Of a DNA stretch of 7,665 nucleotides, positions 1-6,007 are shown piece by piece. The stretch's first letter is position 1. The number at the start of each line of letters is the position of its first letter. The notes under the pieces are model-generated. The model was not told where the DNA came from. It saw only the letters and a program-made list of their open reading frames with translations, and did not search any database. The stretch is from an uncultured Eubacteriales bacterium (GTDB taxonomy: Bacteria > Bacillota > Clostridia > Oscillospirales > Acutalibacteraceae), in NCBI GenBank assembly GCA_934702115.1, contig CAKUYF010000043.1:1-7665 (forward strand), in the 5' to 3' direction. The translations under genes were made by a program, and so were the position numbers.

Positions 1-493
1 TGCAAATATGGTTCAAGTGACAGAAATAGGGTCATCTGCATTTAATGGCTGCACAAGTTTAGGAGATGCCAAAATGCCTGCAGCAACAGAAATTGGAGGA
101 AAAGCATTTTTTAAATGCTCAAGTTTAAAAACTGCAGATGTAAGTGGTATACTTACGATTTACACAGGAACTTTTTCTGGCTGCTCAAGTTTAACAACTG
201 CCAATATGGATAACGTACAAACAATTGGGGACTATGCATTTAGTAGATGTTCAAGTTTAACAACTGCAGATATGCCTAAAGTACAAGAAATTGGGGACTG
301 TGCATTTTATAACTGCTCAAGTTTAACAATTGCAAATATGCCTAAAGTAAAAGAAATTAAAAATAATTCATTTTCTGGTTGCAAAAATTTAGAAACTGTA
401 TATGCAGAGGATTATTATGATTATATTATTTCACGTAAGGATTCTTCATTTAAAAATTCCAAGGTGAATGTGGTAAAGGGAAAAATGGCTTAA
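1..493 (+). CDS. BspA-type leucine-rich-repeat protein, C-terminal part (5' end outside window)
   Basis: The reading frame is open from the first bases (first full codon at base 2) and ends at TAA 491-493, so this is the 3' end of a longer gene; the first ATG at base 8 lies inside a repeat and is not a believable start. The visible part has six LRR_5-type units of 22 residues, each close to M-P-x-V-x-x-I-G-x-x-A-F-x-x-C-x-x-L-x-x-x-x. It closes with a non-repeat cap of about 28 residues rich in Asp, Tyr and Lys. No LPXTG, transmembrane anchor or wall-binding repeat follows the cap. Such repeats form a curved beta-solenoid that usually binds proteins; the partner is unknown. The units and cap resemble those of the two-module LRR protein at 960-2942, so the two genes are probably paralogues. 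A terminator follows at 534-581. Family assignment is solid; location and role are not visible. Confidence 0.85.
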   Translation, partial: ANMVQVTEIGSSAFNGCTSLGDAKMPAATEIGGKAFFKCSSLKTADVSGILTIYTGTFSGCSSLTTANMDNVQTIGDYAFSRCSSLTTADMPKVQEIGDCAFYNCSSLTIANMPKVKEIKNNSFSGCKNLETVYAEDYYDYIISRKDSSFKNSKVNVVKGKMA

Positions 494-533
494 ATAAAAT
501 GAGTTTGGTTAATTATATAAGGTTATAAATAAG

Positions 534-581
534 AAGGATCTTTTCATTTTGTAAGTGTGTGAAAAGGTCTTTTTAGTTTTT
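534..581 (+). terminator. Rho-independent terminator after the first LRR gene
   Basis: The arms 534-547 and 559-572 pair over 14 base pairs, including three G-U wobbles, around an 11-base loop. The right arm runs into a T-rich tract (570-581). It lies about 40 bases past the stop codon at 493 and separates the two LRR genes into different transcripts. Confidence 0.8.
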
Positions 582-873
582 GATTATCGATAGATATGTT
601 AAACAGCCTGATTATGGTTAAAAATAATTCGGTCTTCAAATGATCCATTTAACATGGTAAGGAATATTTTTTTAGTTTGATTTTCTGGAAAACAAGATTT
701 ATTTGGAATGGCAAGATAATCTATAAATTTGTGGGCTTAATTTCAGAAACTATAGTGAAATAAAAGATTGCAATTTTAAATTAAATAATTTTTTTAAAAA
801 ATGAATTAGCGAAGCTTTTGAGATTGCAATAGTAATTTTATTATCATTATTTATACAAAAGCAACAAAAACAC

Positions 874-901
874 TTGACAATATATAAAAATACTATATAA
901 T
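874..901 (+). promoter_or_regulatory. Sigma-A promoter of the two-module LRR gene
   Basis: TTGACA at 874-879 and TATAAT at 896-901 are both perfect consensus boxes, 16 bases apart. The start of transcription would fall near 908, giving a leader of about 50 bases. A short inverted pair, ATACT (890-894) and AGTAT (906-910), flanks the -10 box and might be an operator, but five-base arms are weak evidence in DNA this AT-rich. Confidence 0.8.
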
Positions 902-959
902 CATAAGTATATTCTGGCAATTTAATAATTAGTAATAAAATAATTAGGAGTGGTTTTTA

Positions 960-2942
960 ATGATAAAATTGGGTGAAAAATCTAATGGACAGGTAAGTTT
1001 AATTTTAGAAAATTCTGGTTTCTCGGAGTTATTGGGCTTATTAAAAAATGGAGACAAATTCATTTCATTTAGCGAAACACAGCGTGTTGAAGTTGCGTCT
1101 ATTGGGAAGATCACAATAAAGGGTAAGGACAACCCAGGGAGCCTTGCAAACGGTTTTAAATTTTTGCAAAATCTTAAATCCTTACAAGTAATTGACATAC
1201 CCGAGGCTAAATGTGTTTCAAATAGAGAGGGTGTGTTTGGGGGAATTGAATCATTAATATCGGTCAATATGCCTAAAGTACAAACAATTGGGGAAAAAAC
1301 ATTTCTTGGATGCAAAAATTTGGAGACTGTAGAAATGTCTAACGTAACAACAATTTGCGGAAGAGCATTCTCTGGTTGTAAAAACCTAAAAAGTGCCAAT
1401 ATACCTAACGTGACAACAATTGAAACCGAAGCATTTTTTGGATGCAAAAATTTGGAGACTGTAGAAATGTCTAACGTAGCAAAGATTGGCGAGAGAGCAT
1501 TTTTTGGATGCAAAAATTTAACAAATTTGAAGATATCCACTGACGTACAAACTGAAGATGGTGCATTTTTTGGTTGTGAAAAGTTGGAAATCTTAAAGAT
1601 GCCTAGTGTAACAGAAATTGGGGATGGAGTATTTTCCAACTGCAAAAATTTAAAAACTGTAGATATGCCTAAAGTAATAAAAATTGGGGGTGCAGCATTT
1701 TCTGGTTGCAAAAATTTAACAATTGTCAATATACCTAGCGCAAAAGAAATTGGAAAAAGTGCGTTCCAGGCCTGCACTGCATTGCATGGTGTAGGAGTAA
1801 GTAAGGATGTGCTTGAAAAATTTAAAAAATCAGCATTTCCTAATTGTCCAGTGTCAGTGGAGACGGAGGAACCAACAATGTTTGAACGGATTAAAAGATT
1901 ATTGGGTTATGGTCCAGTGTCATCCCAAAGGAAGAAGACACCAACAATGGATTATAGCACTTTATTTATAGGTGGTAAAAATGGAAACATTAGAGATTTT
2001 AAAGATTTAGAAGAAAAAATAGAAGCTAAATTGATTAATAAGTTAGCCGTTGTAAATGTTGTAATTGAGGATATGGATTCTATTCCGTCAAACGAATTCA
2101 ATGGATTTATAGGATTAAAGAATGTAGAAATGAAAGGAGTAAAAGAAATTTCAAATTGGGGATTTCAGAATTGTAAAAGTTTGGAAGTTATCAATGCACC
2201 TAACGTAACAGAAGTAGGAAGTGGCGCATTTTTTGGTTGCACGAAATTAAAACTTGTAAATATGCCTAGTTTAACAAAATTGTACAATGAAGCGTTTTCT
2301 GGTTGCAAAAAATTAAAAAAGGTAAATATGCCTAACGTGGAATTCATTGGAGATAGCTCATTTAAGAATTGTGAAAATTTAATGGAGATAGTTATATCTA
2401 AAGTAAAGAAATTGTACGGTGAAGCGTTTTCTAGTTGCAAAAAATTAAAAAAGGTAAATATGCCTAACGTGGAATTCATTTTGGGGAGAACATTTGAGAA
2501 TTGTGAAGAGCTAGAAATTGTAGAGATGCCTAAAGTAGAAAAAATAGAAAGTTTTTCATTTAGAGGCTGTAAAAGTTTAAAAACTGCCAAAATACCTAAC
2601 GTAAAAATCATTACTCCTTTCACATTTAATGGTTGTACGAGTTTAACAGAAATTGATATTACTAATACAACAACTATTGATAATGAAGCATTTGAAAACT
2701 GCGAAAAATTAAGGGATGTTTCTATGCCTAATGTGGAAGATATTAACAAGGACGCATTCCGTAATTGTACTAGTTTAGAGAGTCTCTATATGCCGAAAGT
2801 AACTGAAATTTTATACAGTCCATTTGTAGGTTGTAAGAATTTAAAAAAGGTCGCAATGGATGGACGTATATTATCAGATTATGAAAATTTATTTACATCA
2901 CTTAACAAAGATGTAGAACTAGTTTCGTTGGAAATCGATTAA
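960..2942 (+). CDS. Two-module BspA-type leucine-rich-repeat protein
   Basis: A 660-residue protein starting at ATG 960 with AGGAG at 946-950, nine bases upstream. Residues 1-60 are a non-repeat N-terminal cap with no signal peptide. Module A (about 64-298) has roughly nine LRR_5 units of 22 residues. It closes with a cap around residues 281-300 that resembles the C-terminal cap of the LRR protein at 1-493. A linker (about 299-345) contains two similar short stretches ending P-T-M. Module B (about 375-632) has about eleven further units and its own Asp/Leu-rich cap. Nearly every unit carries Cys in the F-x-x-C position, giving a cysteine ladder, which would suit a reducing compartment such as the cytosol. 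There is no anchor motif. The family is known for protein-protein binding, often at the cell surface, but nothing here shows export. The layout suggests fusion of two ancestral LRR genes. It has its own promoter (874-901) and terminator (2968-3005). Confidence 0.88.
   Translation: MIKLGEKSNGQVSLILENSGFSELLGLLKNGDKFISFSETQRVEVASIGKITIKGKDNPGSLANGFKFLQNLKSLQVIDIPEAKCVSNREGVFGGIESLISVNMPKVQTIGEKTFLGCKNLETVEMSNVTTICGRAFSGCKNLKSANIPNVTTIETEAFFGCKNLETVEMSNVAKIGERAFFGCKNLTNLKISTDVQTEDGAFFGCEKLEILKMPSVTEIGDGVFSNCKNLKTVDMPKVIKIGGAAFSGCKNLTIVNIPSAKEIGKSAFQACTALHGVGVSKDVLEKFKKSAFPNCPVSVETEEPTMFERIKRLLGYGPVSSQRKKTPTMDYSTLFIGGKNGNIRDFKDLEEKIEAKLINKLAVVNVVIEDMDSIPSNEFNGFIGLKNVEMKGVKEISNWGFQNCKSLEVINAPNVTEVGSGAFFGCTKLKLVNMPSLTKLYNEAFSGCKKLKKVNMPNVEFIGDSSFKNCENLMEIVISKVKKLYGEAFSSCKKLKKVNMPNVEFILGRTFENCEELEIVEMPKVEKIESFSFRGCKSLKTAKIPNVKIITPFTFNGCTSLTEIDITNTTTIDNEAFENCEKLRDVSMPNVEDINKDAFRNCTSLESLYMPKVTEILYSPFVGCKNLKKVAMDGRILSDYENLFTSLNKDVELVSLEID
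1306..1478 (+). repeat. Exact 41-base direct repeat inside LRR module A
   Basis: Bases 1306-1346 and 1438-1478 are identical over 41 bases. The offset is 132 bases, exactly two 66-base LRR units. The identity reaches synonymous positions, which points to a recent duplication or gene conversion between units rather than protein-level constraint alone. Confidence 0.85.
1848..1949 (+). repeat. Duplicated linker element between the LRR modules
   Basis: CCAGTGTCA occurs at 1848-1856 and 1914-1922, and CCAACAATG at 1872-1880 and 1941-1949. Each pair is separated by 66-69 bases with diverged sequence between. In protein the copies read P-V-S ... P-T-M twice, so a linker unit about 22 residues long seems to have been duplicated. 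Both copies end in an in-frame ATG. Confidence 0.6.
1865..1880 (+). promoter_or_regulatory. Possible internal ribosome binding site and start at the LRR module junction
   Basis: GGAGG at 1865-1869 lies eight bases before an in-frame ATG at 1878-1880 (residue 307). This falls just after the C-terminal cap of module A. Translation from here would give a separate protein of 354 residues holding module B alone. It may be the relic of the ribosome site of a once separate downstream gene, or a working internal start. The match in sequence and spacing is good; use in the cell is inference. Confidence 0.45.
2277..2480 (+). repeat. Near-identical 72-base direct repeat inside LRR module B
   Basis: Bases 2277-2348 and 2409-2480 match over 72 bases with about three mismatches, again at an offset of 132 bases (two LRR units). 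It is the same two-unit periodicity as the repeat in module A, so the array appears to have grown by copying pairs of units. Confidence 0.8.
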
Positions 2943-2967
2943 ATTGTTTTTATATTCCTTTCAAAAT

Positions 2968-3005
2968 AATCTACTTCAGAAATTGGAGTAGATTTATATT
3001 TTTAT
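2968..3005 (+). terminator. Rho-independent terminator after the two-module LRR gene
   Basis: The arms AATCTACTTC (2968-2977) and GGAGTAGATT (2985-2994) pair over ten base pairs with one G-U, around a seven-base loop. A T-rich tail runs to about 3005. It lies 26 bases past the stop codon, so the ATPase gene downstream depends on its own promoter. Confidence 0.8.
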
Positions 3006-3040
3006 TAGATATAAAAATTGAATAAAATAAATAAAAATAA

Positions 3041-3069
3041 TTGACTTATTAAAAATATTATATTATAAT
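3041..3069 (+). promoter_or_regulatory. Sigma-A promoter of the leader-AAA+ gene
   Basis: TTGACT at 3041-3046 and TATAAT at 3064-3069 are 17 bases apart, the ideal spacing. The first ten bases, TTGACTTATT, are identical to those of the promoter of the small leader-like gene at 5615. A second TTGACT at 3082-3087 is followed only by a poor -10 (TATTAA near 3103) and may be fortuitous. Confidence 0.8.
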
Positions 3070-3132
3070 TTAGTATGTTGATTGACTTGAAAATATTGTT
3101 ATTATTAAAAGTATGGGGGGAAGAGTAAATAT

Positions 3133-3378
3133 ATGGATAACATAATTGAAGTGTTTGCTGAGATTTTTGAAGATAAAGAATTAATTAAAAAATTTATGCA
3201 AATTGATGATTTAGAAGAGATGTATAGGTTTTGTTTATCAATTAAAGGTGGATATACCCGTCGAGAGTTTGAAATCTTTTTAGAATCCTTAGTTAGAGTA
3301 AGTGAAGGGAAAAGTCCTCTTCCGTACACGCCCACAACTGAATTGGACGACGATGAAATTGAATTAGTATCAGGTGGA
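3133..3378 (+). other. Leader-like region with predicted double-glycine cleavage site
   Basis: Codons 1-82 of the ATPase gene. The region has the make-up of Nif11-family leaders: F-x-x-x-x-D-x-x-L near the start, then I-D-D-L-E-E-M-Y-x-F-C and G-Y-T-x-x-E-F, ending in Gly81-Gly82. In peptide natural-product systems such leaders are cut after the second glycine by the C39 peptidase domain of an ABC exporter. No such exporter lies in this window. Cleavage is predicted between 3378 and 3379. Confidence 0.7.
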
Positions 3379-5394
3379 ATTAGTCCGATAAAGAAATTGA
3401 TTGCAGGAGGTTTAGCTGCAGCATCCCTATTTTCGAGTGGTATGAGTACCTTTGCGGCGCCAGCTTCTACCTTGAAGGCTTCAAATTCTGTTTCTAAAAA
3501 GGCAAGTAAGAAGTCCGAAGTTGGAGATAATTCATGGTGGATAACGAAAAAAATCAAAGGCATTGGAAGAGCGCTTTGGAACCATAAAGGAAAGATTACT
3601 TTAGGGCTTTCCGCACTGGCACTGGTTTACTATGCATATCAACGTTGGGGAGATACAAGTGCTGCCGATATGGCTAAGATCAAAAATGAGATGCGTAAAC
3701 AAAAGCAGGAGACACTTGATAATGTATATCAAGGTTTGGATATTTATTATAATAAAAGAAATTTACCAGATATTTCAGGAGTTACAGGTAGGAATCAATC
3801 GCAGCAAAGTGATGATTTTCAAACATTACTTAAAGCAGGGCTTATTAAAGAAGTTTCTAATGAAGCAGGAAACGTTACTGGCTACAAATACGCTTCGCCA
3901 TCAGAGGCTAAGGAAGTACTAGCAAATTATGAAAAAGACAAAGCTGAATTGAACTCCGGTTGGTTTTCACATCTTATGAATAAAGCCGCTCAATCTTTGC
4001 CTGGTGCAGCATGGGCAGGAGGATCACTCCTTACATTAGGTGGAGGATTATTATCTTTAGGTAGCGGAGCTTTGAGTTTTGTTGATGGCAAGATGAAATT
4101 TTTTGAAACCATGGAAAAAGGACTGAGCAGTATTGGAAGAATGGTAAGCAATTTCGCTTATAGTATGTCAAATTATTCTGAGAAAATGGAACGGAAACCG
4201 TTTGATAAAGATGAAAAAAATCAAGAGTTAATAGAATCATTAGAGGAAGTACGTGGTCAGGAACACGTGAAGCAAAAAGTAAAAGGTTTCTTCCAGCAGG
4301 TAGTTACTGATCGTTTGAGGAGAGAAGCAACCAATGAAAAGGGCAAAGCTAAGGTTATTGTTTTTAATGGACCCTCTGGTACAGGTAAGTCATTTACTGC
4401 CACTAAATTAGCCGCTGCTCTTACTAACGCTGAACCTTATGTAATGTCTGCATCAGAAGTGGATGTTAACAGAGGTTCAATAGTAGAGCAACTGTTTGCT
4501 AAGTCTGAGTACGATACTTATTCTTGGATGAATTCCAGTGAAAGAGGATTTGCACGTTACATTAAGGATCATTCAACAGATGGTGTAGTAATAATTAATG
4601 AATATGATAAGATGTATGACGGTAAAGGAGAAAACCATCCTTTGGATGAGACTTTGCGTGCTTTTATTGATGAAGGAAAGGCTGTAATTAATGGGCGAGA
4701 GTATGACTGTTCAGGAATAACTTTCATTCTTACGACAAACGAGACAAGCGGTTCGCTTAAAGGTTTAGTAACCTCAGACAAAAAAGGTAGTCTTATTGAT
4801 CCTACAGTAGACCATGACAATACAGGTTCAAGAACCGTTGTTAAACATGATAAATCTTTCTTGAATCGTTTAACTATTGCAGAGTTTGATAACCTTACTA
4901 AAAATGAATACGAACAAATTTCAAAAGATAAATTTGCTCCTACTTTGGAATTTTTGGAAACTGAAAAAGGTGGCGAAGTCACAGTAAATATAAGTGATGA
5001 ATCTTATGCAAAAATGGGAGAATTCTTAGAGAAAGTGAATGAAGGTGCGCGTCCAATTGACAGCTTTATTGGAGGATTATTTGTAGAAATAGTAAATAAA
5101 GTAACTGAGCTTCAAGAAAATAATAAAGATTCAAAAGATATTACTATGAATGCTGAATTTGAATTCAATGAAAAAGGCTTTAGGTTTAATGTAGATGTTG
5201 TTGAGCCTGATGAAGCAAGTGACGAAGAGCAGTCGGAACAAGCCCAAGATAATGAACAAGATCAGAATGATGGACAAGATCAACATGACGAACAGAATCA
5301 GAATGAGGAACAAGTCCAAAACAATGAACAAGGGCAAGATAATAACGAGCACGAGCAAGATCAAAATAACAATGAAACAGATAAAGCTAATTAA
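3133..5394 (+). CDS. AAA+ ATPase (Clp/Hsp100- or torsin-like) with Nif11-type double-glycine leader and membrane segments
   Basis: A 753-residue protein starting at ATG 3133 behind a G-rich ribosome site (3115-3125). Residues 1-82 resemble a Nif11-type leader: a helical acidic region, then L-D-D-D-E-I-E-L-V-S-G-G with Leu -12, Glu -8, Ile -7 and Val -4 as in double-glycine leaders. Residues 84-111 look like a Sec signal (two Lys, a small-residue hydrophobic core, then A-P-A). Further hydrophobic stretches lie at about 154-169 and, glycine-rich, 288-317. The AAA+ domain (about 365-660) has Walker A G-P-S-G-T-G-K-S (413-420), Walker B V-V-I-I-N-E (485-490), sensor 1 Asn536, a likely arginine finger Arg579 in F-L-N-R-L, and sensor 2 G-A-R-P (638-641), typical of Clp/Hsp100 C-type modules. 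Walker B has Asn489 in place of the usual Asp, while Glu490 is kept. The tail (about 691-753) is an acidic Gln/Asn repeat. By family it would remodel or unfold proteins at a membrane; substrate and topology are unknown. ATPase class is firm, leader function is inferred. Confidence 0.85.
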   Translation: MDNIIEVFAEIFEDKELIKKFMQIDDLEEMYRFCLSIKGGYTRREFEIFLESLVRVSEGKSPLPYTPTTELDDDEIELVSGGISPIKKLIAGGLAAASLFSSGMSTFAAPASTLKASNSVSKKASKKSEVGDNSWWITKKIKGIGRALWNHKGKITLGLSALALVYYAYQRWGDTSAADMAKIKNEMRKQKQETLDNVYQGLDIYYNKRNLPDISGVTGRNQSQQSDDFQTLLKAGLIKEVSNEAGNVTGYKYASPSEAKEVLANYEKDKAELNSGWFSHLMNKAAQSLPGAAWAGGSLLTLGGGLLSLGSGALSFVDGKMKFFETMEKGLSSIGRMVSNFAYSMSNYSEKMERKPFDKDEKNQELIESLEEVRGQEHVKQKVKGFFQQVVTDRLRREATNEKGKAKVIVFNGPSGTGKSFTATKLAAALTNAEPYVMSASEVDVNRGSIVEQLFAKSEYDTYSWMNSSERGFARYIKDHSTDGVVIINEYDKMYDGKGENHPLDETLRAFIDEGKAVINGREYDCSGITFILTTNETSGSLKGLVTSDKKGSLIDPTVDHDNTGSRTVVKHDKSFLNRLTIAEFDNLTKNEYEQISKDKFAPTLEFLETEKGGEVTVNISDESYAKMGEFLEKVNEGARPIDSFIGGLFVEIVNKVTELQENNKDSKDITMNAEFEFNEKGFRFNVDVVEPDEASDEEQSEQAQDNEQDQNDGQDQHDEQNQNEEQVQNNEQGQDNNEHEQDQNNNETDKAN
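5236..5370 (+). repeat. 18-base tandem repeat coding the Gln/Asn/Asp-rich tail
   Basis: Residues 702-737 of the ATPase read as six hexapeptides of the form E-Q-x-Q-[D/N]-[N/D/E]: EQAQDN, EQDQND, GQDQHD, EQNQNE, EQVQNN, EQGQDN. After a three-residue break a seventh, degenerate copy (EQDQNN, 741-746) follows. The unit is 18 bases, so copy-number changes keep the frame. The tail is probably disordered and strongly acidic. Confidence 0.75.
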
Positions 5395-5688
5395 AAAGTT
5401 AAAACAGAGTAATTAAAATCCGATTTTGTATTTAATGTGTTATAAATTTAATTGCAAATGAATAAAGAATGGTTTTAAAAAATATTCAAAATTTAAGATT
5501 TTAAATTAAGGATTAAACTCATTATAATTATAAAATATACCTTCGACTATGTTACTAATTAAATAAAATTAACATAAAATTTTAAAGCAAGATGATAAAA
5601 AGACCGTTATGCTATTGACTTATTCTCACATAATTACTATAATCATAGATCATAAGAGTTATTATAGTTAAGATAAAGGGGATTCATA
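5395..5688. other. Intergenic region between the ATPase and the small leader-like gene
   Basis: This stretch of 294 bases is AT-rich. It has only a weak all-AT hairpin around 5490-5512 (AATTTAA and TTAAATT arms) with no clear U-tract, so I do not call a terminator after the ATPase gene. Read-through into the small gene is possible. The promoter of the small gene occupies its end (5615-5643). Confidence 0.5.
5615..5643 (+). promoter_or_regulatory. Sigma-A promoter of the small leader-like gene, with dyad over the -10
   Basis: TTGACT at 5615-5620 and TATAAT at 5638-5643 with the ideal 17-base spacer. The -35 region TTGACTTATT is identical to that of the ATPase promoter at 3041. An inverted repeat, ACTATAAT (5636-5643) and ATTATAGT (5661-5668), has eight-base arms 17 bases apart. 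It covers the -10 and the transcription start and could be a repressor site. Confidence 0.8.
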
Positions 5689-5934
5689 ATGGAAGATTTG
5701 ATAATGCGAGATTTAAAAGCAGTTTTAGATGATGAGATTTTGCTTCCTGAATTCATAAAACTAGATGATGTAAAAGAAATGTATGAATTTTGTAAAAAAG
5801 TAAATAAGGAGCAAAACTATACTGAAGCGGATTTTAAGACAAAGGTGGATAAATTAATCGAAAGCTTGCCTGAGGAGTTAGGAGGAACAGTTAAATTAGA
5901 AGACTTTGATAAAGGATTTTATGTACCGGATTGA
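5689..5934 (+). CDS. Small stand-alone Nif11-leader-like protein
   Basis: An 81-residue acidic protein starting at ATG 5689, with AAAGGGGA at 5675-5682 six bases upstream; the later Met6 has no ribosome site of its own. I know no named family for it, but it lines up along its length with the leader of the ATPase upstream. L-D-D-V-K-E-M-Y-E-F-C (25-35) matches I-D-D-L-E-E-M-Y-R-F-C there, and Y-T-E-A-D-F (44-49) matches Y-T-R-R-E-F. The end, L-E-D-F-D-K-G-F-Y-V-P-D, falls where the ATPase has L-D-D-D-E-I-E-L-V-S-G-G, so the double glycine is replaced by P-D and the protein stops. There is no signal peptide, hydrophobic segment or core peptide. A Gly-Gly at 65-66 lacks the hydrophobic -4 residue of a normal cleavage site. 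It could bind the same partner as the ATPase leader as chaperone, inhibitor or decoy. Gene is likely real; role is inference. Confidence 0.75.
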   Translation: MEDLIMRDLKAVLDDEILLPEFIKLDDVKEMYEFCKKVNKEQNYTEADFKTKVDKLIESLPEELGGTVKLEDFDKGFYVPD

Positions 5935-6007
5935 AAATAAAAGAATAAATAATTTATCGCTTTTCAAACTCCTTATAATAACCTTTAATTTTATTAAAAA
6001 TTGGAAT

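Larger units (their letters stand above)
494..959. other. AT-rich intergenic region between LRR genes
   Basis: This 466-base gap holds the terminator at 534-581 and the promoter at 874-901. Between them I see no gene I would defend. On the minus strand 602-736 is an open stretch of 45 codons between stops. It has no start near its beginning and no ribosome site; its only ATG is in the middle. Short sequence features are the inverted pair ATGTTAAA (near 596) and TTTAACAT (near 648), and two copies of AGATTGCAAT (near 765 and 820). These could be remnants of an older gene or element, but nothing proves it. Confidence 0.5.

Noticed and set aside
8..10. ATG at base 8 as the start of the first LRR protein
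   Set aside because: It lies inside a repeat unit (the M of the consensus), the frame is open to the window edge, and no Shine-Dalgarno can be assessed; the gene begins upstream.
944..1777. Long minus-strand open frame opposite LRR module A (and a second at 2165-2749 opposite module B)
   Set aside because: It mirrors the 22-residue period of the LRR repeats on the other strand, has no ribosome site, and the plus-strand protein is clearly the real one.
1..2942. LRR repeats as a CRISPR array or satellite
   Set aside because: The 66-base period is in frame, codes for a conserved LRR consensus, and has no conserved repeat/variable spacer alternation.
3105..3563. Minus-strand open frame opposite the ATPase leader
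   Set aside because: It would run through the ATPase promoter region, has no ribosome site, and lies opposite clearly coding sequence.
5131..5364. Minus-strand hydrophobic frame and plus-strand frame at 5195-5416 over the ATPase tail
   Set aside because: Both are by-products of the low-complexity 18-base repeat: a Gln/Asn/Asp-coding tract gives Ile/Leu-rich or Lys/Met-rich peptides in other frames.
5490..5512. All-AT hairpin as terminator of the ATPase gene
   Set aside because: The stem has seven A-T pairs with no G-C and no U-tract follows; in DNA this AT-rich it is expected by chance.
5881..5886. Gly-Gly at residues 65-66 of the small protein as a peptide cleavage site releasing a 15-residue core
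   Set aside because: Position -4 is Glu instead of a hydrophobic residue, and the alignment with the ATPase leader places the true site at the protein end, where it is P-D. Kept only as a weak alternative.
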